Of a stretch of DNA of 39,494 nucleotides, positions 35,705 to 39,494 are shown one piece after another (the stretch's first letter is position 1; each line of letters opens with the position of its first letter). Under the pieces are notes generated by a model. The model was not told the DNA's origin. It saw nothing but the letters and a program-made list of their open reading frames with translations, and did not search any database. The DNA lies in NCBI RefSeq assembly GCF_901875555.1, contig NZ_CABFMD010000007.1, positions 1-39,494 of the forward strand, written 5' to 3'. The position numbers and the translations under genes are program-made. This DNA is from Streptococcus parasanguinis (GTDB lineage: Bacteria; Bacillota; Bacilli; Lactobacillales; Streptococcaceae).

Positions 35705-36493
35705 ATGTCAGACTATCAATTACCAGAAGTATGGGAAGCACCGAGTCAAATGGGAGGAGCCTGGGGTGGCTTGAACCAACCAACAGCAGGTGCCCGCTTT
35801 GAACAAACTCTTCCAAAAGGCGACCAGCCTTTCCAGCTCTACACCCTTCCAACCCCCAATGGGATCAAGGTGACCATTATGCTGGAAGAACTAAAAGAGC
35901 TTGGAGTGGATGCAGGCTATGACGCTTACCGCATCAAGATTGGGGATGGCGACCAATTCGGCAGTGACTTTGTGGCCATCAATCCAAACTCGAAAATTCC
36001 AGCCATGTTGGATCAATCAGGTGACCAAGCCGTTCGGGTCTTTGAATCTGCCAATATTCTCTTGTATTTAGCAGAGAAATTTGGACAATTGATTCCGACA
36101 GATCCTGCTAAACGAACCGAAGTGCTTAACTGGGTCTTCTGGCAGACAGGGGCTGCGCCATTTTTAGGTGGGGGCTTTGGTCATTTCTTCCATTATGCTC
36201 CTGAAAAAATCGAGTATGCCATCAACCGCTTTGCCATGGAAGCCAAACGCCAATTGGACCTACTGGACAAAGAATTGGCGACCAAACCTTATATAGCAGG
36301 AGATGACTATACTATTGCGGATATCGCCATCTGGTCTTGGTATGGCCGTCTCGCCCAAGACAAGGTCTGGGACCGAGCAGGAATTTTCCTAAATGTAAAG
36401 GAATACAAACATTTGCAAGCTTGGACAGAGAAAATTGCTAATCGCCCAGCAGTGCAACGTGGCTTGGAAGTGGACTATAAGGAAATTGACTAA
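35705..36493 (+). CDS. yghU: YghU-type glutathione S-transferase / disulfide reductase
   Basis: Nu-class glutathione transferase, 262 residues, closely similar in motif order to E. coli YghU. The N-terminal tail is followed by a thioredoxin fold with TPNGIKVTIMLEEL (T50, P51, N52), GDGDQFGSDFVAINPNSKIP and FESANILLYLAEKFG. A C-terminal helical domain has GAAPFLGGGFGHFFHYAP and AGDDYTIADIAIW. YghU reduces organic disulfides using two glutathiones. It is about 25 residues shorter at the C terminus than the E. coli protein as I recall it. SD AAAGGAG. Confidence 0.92.
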   Translation: MSDYQLPEVWEAPSQMGGAWGGLNQPTAGARFEQTLPKGDQPFQLYTLPTPNGIKVTIMLEELKELGVDAGYDAYRIKIGDGDQFGSDFVAINPNSKIPAMLDQSGDQAVRVFESANILLYLAEKFGQLIPTDPAKRTEVLNWVFWQTGAAPFLGGGFGHFFHYAPEKIEYAINRFAMEAKRQLDLLDKELATKPYIAGDDYTIADIAIWSWYGRLAQDKVWDRAGIFLNVKEYKHLQAWTEKIANRPAVQRGLEVDYKEID

Positions 36494-36529
36494 AGTCTAG
36501 TATCGGCTTGTTGAGGATGATTGCGAGAG

Positions 36530-36666
36530 TTTCCGCCGTGAGTATAGCACATGAAACGTATAAGTTTCATGTGCCCGAAAGTTTTGAGACATTAGACTCA
36601 AAACTTAGTCATGGAACTTCTTCGAAGTTCGCTGACGTCCGGACTCACCTAAGGAAAGTCTAAAAT
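36530..36666 (-). repeat. Modular hairpin-mosaic repeat, copy 2
   Basis: Same three modules as copy 1, on the opposite strand: TTTCCGCCGTGAG (36530-36542), TTAGTCATGGAACTTC (36605-36620) and the GACGTCCGGACTCACC..AAGGAAAG end (36634-36659). Between them are two perfect hairpins absent from copy 1: GCACATGAAAC/GTTTCATGTGC (36547-36574, loop GTATAA) and AAGTTTTGAG/CTCAAAACTT (36579-36606). A third, GAACTTC/GAAGTTC (36614-36630), is partly built from the middle module. About 137 bp against 328 bp in copy 1. Confidence 0.7.
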
Positions 36667-36686
36667 AATACTTTTCCATAATAGAC

Positions 36687-36709
36687 AAGGCGCCGTTGCG
36701 CCTTTTTTT
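36687..36709 (+). terminator. Terminator upstream of trmK
   Basis: AAGGCGC (36687-36693), loop CGTT, GCGCCTT (36698-36704), then T's to 36709. Confidence 0.75.
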
Positions 36710-36722
36710 AATGGTGCAAACA

Positions 36723-36731
36723 TGGTATACT
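36723..36731 (+). promoter_or_regulatory. Extended -10 promoter of the trmK operon
   Basis: TGGTATACT (TG 36723-36724, TATACT 36726-36731), 32 nt upstream of trmK. Confidence 0.5.
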
Positions 36732-36763
36732 AAGGAATGGAATAAAAGTATAGAAAGAAGCAC

Positions 36764-37453
36764 ATGGAATTTACGAAATTATCAAATCGCTTGAATCTGG
36801 TGGCTAGCTTTGTCCCAGCTGGAGCGCGTCTGTTGGACGTGGGAAGTGACCATGCTTATCTGCCAATCGCGCTTTTGCAAGAAGGGAAAATTGAGGCTGC
36901 TATTGCAGGGGAAGTAGTTAAGGGACCTTATCAGTCTGCCCTGCAAAATGTCGCCGATAATGGTTTAGAGGAAAAGATTGAAGTCCGCCTAGCTAATGGC
37001 TTGGCCGCATTTGAACCAACGGATAGTATTTCTTGCATCACCATCGCAGGAATGGGCGGGCGCTTGATTGCAGATATCCTAGCAGCAGGTCTTGAGAAAT
37101 TAGCAGGTGTCTCCCGCTTGGTCTTGCAACCCAATAATCGGGAAGATGAACTGCGGGCTTGGTTGGTAGACCATGATTTTCGCATTGTTGCTGAAGCCAT
37201 CTTAGAAGAAAACGAGAAGTTTTATGAGATCCTTGTGGTCGAACAGGGTTCACAAGAGTTGACAGCCAAGGAACTGCGTTTTGGTCCGTATTTGATGCTG
37301 GAACAAGCTCCGGCCTTTGTCCAAAAGTGGTCCAAGGAAGAGGAAAAACTGGCCTTCGCCTTGGAGCAGGTCCCAGTTGAGAATCAATCTGCCAGAGCAT
37401 CGTTAGAAGAGCGCATCGCACACATCAAGGAGGTTCTACATGTTAGCAAGTGA
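36764..37453 (+). CDS. trmK: tRNA (adenine22-N1)-methyltransferase
   Basis: SAM-dependent enzyme that methylates N1 of A22 in the tRNA D-loop region. 229 residues: SAM motif [12 protein letters not shown] (about 23-34), GMGG near 95-98, catalytic-type motif [13 protein letters not shown], and the coiled-coil-like C terminus rich in Glu ([11 protein letters not shown]) that is typical of TrmK. The stop overlaps the next gene by 14 nt. Confidence 0.93.
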   Translation: MEFTKLSNRLNLVASFVPAGARLLDVGSDHAYLPIALLQEGKIEAAIAGEVVKGPYQSALQNVADNGLEEKIEVRLANGLAAFEPTDSISCITIAGMGGRLIADILAAGLEKLAGVSRLVLQPNNREDELRAWLVDHDFRIVAEAILEENEKFYEILVVEQGSQELTAKELRFGPYLMLEQAPAFVQKWSKEEEKLAFALEQVPVENQSARASLEERIAHIKEVLHVSK

Positions 37454-38237
37454 AGTCATCAAACGCTATGAAGCCTACTGTCCCCAAGAACTTTCCATGG
37501 AGGGAGATGTCTGTGGCTTACAGGTCGGCACCCTGCAAAAAGACATCCATAAGGTCATGGTAGCCTTGGATATCCGGGAGCAGACGGTAGCTGAAGCTAT
37601 CGCCCATGGGGTAGACCTGATCATCGTCAAGCACGCGCCCATTTTCCGTCCCCTCAAGGATCTGGTAGCCGATCGGGCTCAAAATCAGATCTATATCGAT
37701 TTGATCAAGCACGATATCGCTGTCTACGTCAGCCATACTAATATTGATATTGTCCCAGATGGTCTCAACGATTGGTTCTGCCAGCTCTTGGACATTGAAG
37801 ATACAGAGCCCCTCAGCATGACAGGAGAAGGACTCGGAATAGGCCGCATCGGTCAAGTACCAGCCCAAACCTTTGGCCAGTTGGCTCAAAAGGTAAAAGA
37901 AACCTTTGGCTTAGATGCTTTGCGCTTGGTTGGTTATGACCAGTCGGATCTGGAACGGGTGATTGAGCGCGTCGCTATCTGTGGAGGAAGTGGCCAGTCC
38001 TTTTACAAGGATGCTCTCGCTAAGGGGGCTGAGGTCTACATCACAGGAGATATCTACTACCACACGGCTCAAGACATGCTGAGCGATGGCCTTTTGGCCT
38101 TGGATCCAGGTCATCATATCGAAGTTCTCTTTGTGTCAAAACTAGTCGAAAAACTCAATCAGTGGAAGTCTGAAGAAGCGTGGGAAATCGAAGTGATTGG
38201 CAGTCAAGCCAGCACCAATCCTTTTTACCATATCTAA
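37440..38237 (+). CDS. NIF3-family dinuclear metal protein
   Basis: 265-residue Nif3/YqfO-like protein, often annotated GTP cyclohydrolase I type 2. Metal-site motifs are KHAPIF (about 63-68), SHTNID and the C-terminal GHHIE. It is the short form, lacking the PII-like insert of the roughly 370-residue YqfO. SD AAGGAGG is within trmK. The trmK-nif3 pairing is widely conserved in Firmicutes; the biochemical role is unsettled. Confidence 0.88.
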   Translation: MLASEVIKRYEAYCPQELSMEGDVCGLQVGTLQKDIHKVMVALDIREQTVAEAIAHGVDLIIVKHAPIFRPLKDLVADRAQNQIYIDLIKHDIAVYVSHTNIDIVPDGLNDWFCQLLDIEDTEPLSMTGEGLGIGRIGQVPAQTFGQLAQKVKETFGLDALRLVGYDQSDLERVIERVAICGGSGQSFYKDALAKGAEVYITGDIYYHTAQDMLSDGLLALDPGHHIEVLFVSKLVEKLNQWKSEEAWEIEVIGSQASTNPFYHI

Positions 38238-38246
38238 GGGGTTATC

Positions 38247-39353
38247 ATGAAAGTTGCTATTATCGGTGCAGGGATCGTAGGATCTACTGCAGCCTATTAT
38301 TTATCCAAGGAAGCACAAGTGGATGTCACTGTATATGATCACGGAGTTGGCCAAGCAACCAAGGCAGCGGCTGGCATTATTAGCCCTTGGTTTTCCAAGC
38401 GACGAAACAAGGCCTGGTATCGTCTGGCTCAGCTAGGAGCTGATTTCTACCAAGAATTAGTAGAGGACCTAGCCAAAGACGGAATCGAAACAGACTTTTA
38501 CCAGCAGACTGGGGTCTATCTCCTTAAGAAGAAGGAAGAGAAATTAGATGAACTCTATCAGTTGGCGCTGAGTCGTCGGGAGGAATCTCCCTTAATCGGG
38601 GACTTGGCGGTTTTAACTAAAGAAGAAGTGGGCCAACAATTCCCAGGTCTGCAAGGCTTTGAACAGCTCCTTTATGCGTCCGGTGGAGCCCATGTAGAAG
38701 GAGCTCTTCTAACGGAAACTCTTCTGAAAGCTAGTGGCGCAAGAGTGATCAAGGAAGAGGTTGCTCTCTCAATCTCTGATCACGGCTATCAGATTGCAGG
38801 AGAGAGCTATGACCAGGTCATCCTAGCGACAGGAGCCTGGTTGGGTCAGGTGCTCGAGCCACTTGGCTACCAAGTGGATGTCCGTCCTCAAAAGGGACAG
38901 TTGCGGGATTATCATCTAGACTTAGACACGGATGACTATCCTGTGGTCATGCCAGAAGGGGAACTGGATATCATTCCCTTCCAAAAAGGCAAGATCAGTA
39001 TGGGAGCCACCCATGAAAATGAGATGGGCTTTGACCTGACAGTGGATCAAGCTTTGCTCAATCAGATGGAAACGGAAGCCTTGGCCTACTATCCAGAACT
39101 AGCTCAAGCGACAGTTGTCGGGGAGCGCGTAGGAACTCGTGCCTACACCAGTGACTTTTCACCATTTTGGGGAGCTCTTCCCGATCAAGCAGGTCTCTAT
39201 GTCGCCAGTGGCCTCGGTTCGTCTGGCCTCACAACTGGTCCCCTTATTGGGTGGCACCTGGCCCAACTTGTGACAGGAGGAAACGTGCGCCTAGATCCAG
39301 CAGATTATCCAGTTGAACAATATGTGAAGAAGAGAGTGGAACAGAAATCCTAG
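38247..39353 (+). CDS. FAD-dependent amino-acid oxidoreductase (DAO family)
   Basis: 368 residues. N-terminal FAD dinucleotide-binding motif GAGIVGS (residues 7-13), AAAGIISPWF, then the DAO-type middle and a C-terminal LYVASGLGSSGLTTGP motif that closes the FAD site. Related to DadA, glycine oxidase (ThiO) and similar deaminating oxidases; the substrate is unknown. 9 nt separate it from the NIF3 gene, so it is the third gene of the trmK operon. The last six codons (RVEQKS and TAG) lie inside the repeat element that starts at 39331, so the native C terminus was probably replaced. Confidence 0.85.
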   Translation: MKVAIIGAGIVGSTAAYYLSKEAQVDVTVYDHGVGQATKAAAGIISPWFSKRRNKAWYRLAQLGADFYQELVEDLAKDGIETDFYQQTGVYLLKKKEEKLDELYQLALSRREESPLIGDLAVLTKEEVGQQFPGLQGFEQLLYASGGAHVEGALLTETLLKASGARVIKEEVALSISDHGYQIAGESYDQVILATGAWLGQVLEPLGYQVDVRPQKGQLRDYHLDLDTDDYPVVMPEGELDIIPFQKGKISMGATHENEMGFDLTVDQALLNQMETEALAYYPELAQATVVGERVGTRAYTSDFSPFWGALPDQAGLYVASGLGSSGLTTGPLIGWHLAQLVTGGNVRLDPADYPVEQYVKKRVEQKS

Positions 39354-39494
39354 CCTCTCAATTGTATTTGGATTGTCGAGCAAGACGCAGTGGTTGAGTG
39401 GGCTCTACTACGCTGAATTCATCAGCTTTTACAGCCCTACTCAACTGTGCGGAGGTGGGACGACGAAATCGAATTCTAACGAATGACCGATTTC
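39331..39494 (-). repeat. Three-hairpin intergenic repeat, copy D (inverted, cut by window end)
   Basis: Reverse complement of copies B and C. Its 3' end reads GATTTCTGTTCCACTCTCTT on the minus strand, close to the exact complement of the family's own 5' end (AGAGAGTGGGACAGAAATC). Here the element therefore has clean terminal inverted repeats and lacks the terminator version seen in copies A-C. The 5' end continues beyond the window. It overlaps the end of the preceding gene. Confidence 0.82.

Overview
The window comes from a Streptococcus chromosome, most likely the mitis/sanguinis/parasanguinis group. The grounds are the rexB-rexA pair, the miaA-hflX-rnz-SDR and recJ-apt gene strings, an LPxTG adhesin with streptococcal isopeptide-linker repeats, and extended -10 promoters. 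The species is inferred. Nearly all of the window is dense core sequence with short gaps. The accessory material lies in four places: a drug-efflux cassette (about 6.0-9.6 kb), an adhesin/lipoprotein stretch (22.7-29.2 kb), and two families of structured intergenic repeats.

Layout. 0-6 kb: a membrane-anchored glycerophosphodiester phosphodiesterase, then a heterodimeric ABC multidrug exporter with one degenerate ATP site, preceded by a leader that looks like a ribosome-controlled attenuator. 6-9.6 kb: an AT-rich cassette (DHA2 efflux pump, divergent ArsR-type regulator, second regulator-like gene) between a 72-bp remnant of the glutathione peroxidase 3' end and the intact gpx gene. 10.2-17.5 kb: rexB-rexA and a DUF4298 gene. 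18-23.8 kb: a DUF3042 small gene, then the tight operon miaA-hflX-hypothetical-rnz-SDR-methyltransferase-GNAT. 24-29 kb: an unrecognised lipoprotein and a convergent 1262-residue LPSTG adhesin. 29.2-34.5 kb: recJ, a TipC-like immunity-protein candidate, apt, metA and dnaD. 34.5-39.5 kb: adenosine deaminase, a YghU-type glutathione transferase, trmK, a NIF3-family gene and a FAD-dependent amino-acid oxidoreductase.

Two repeat families stand out. The first, about 180 bp with three hairpins, the last an intrinsic terminator, occurs four times (1, 1974, 23816 and inverted at 39331). Copy four supplies the last codons and the stop of the gene it abuts. The second occurs twice (17512 and 36530). 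It keeps three short conserved modules but carries entirely different hairpins between them. Other regulatory points of interest are the metA promoter, which sits in the loop of the apt terminator while the metA ribosome-binding site lies in its 3' arm, and a near-perfect 25-bp inverted repeat upstream of recJ.

Functional themes: DNA repair (RexAB, RecJ, DnaD), RNA maturation and translation (MiaA, HflX, RNase Z, TrmK), export of toxic compounds (ABC pair, DHA2 pump), thiol and peroxide defence (Gpx, YghU), purine salvage (Apt, Add), methionine entry (MetA) and surface adhesion. All calls are from reading the sequence; no database search was run.
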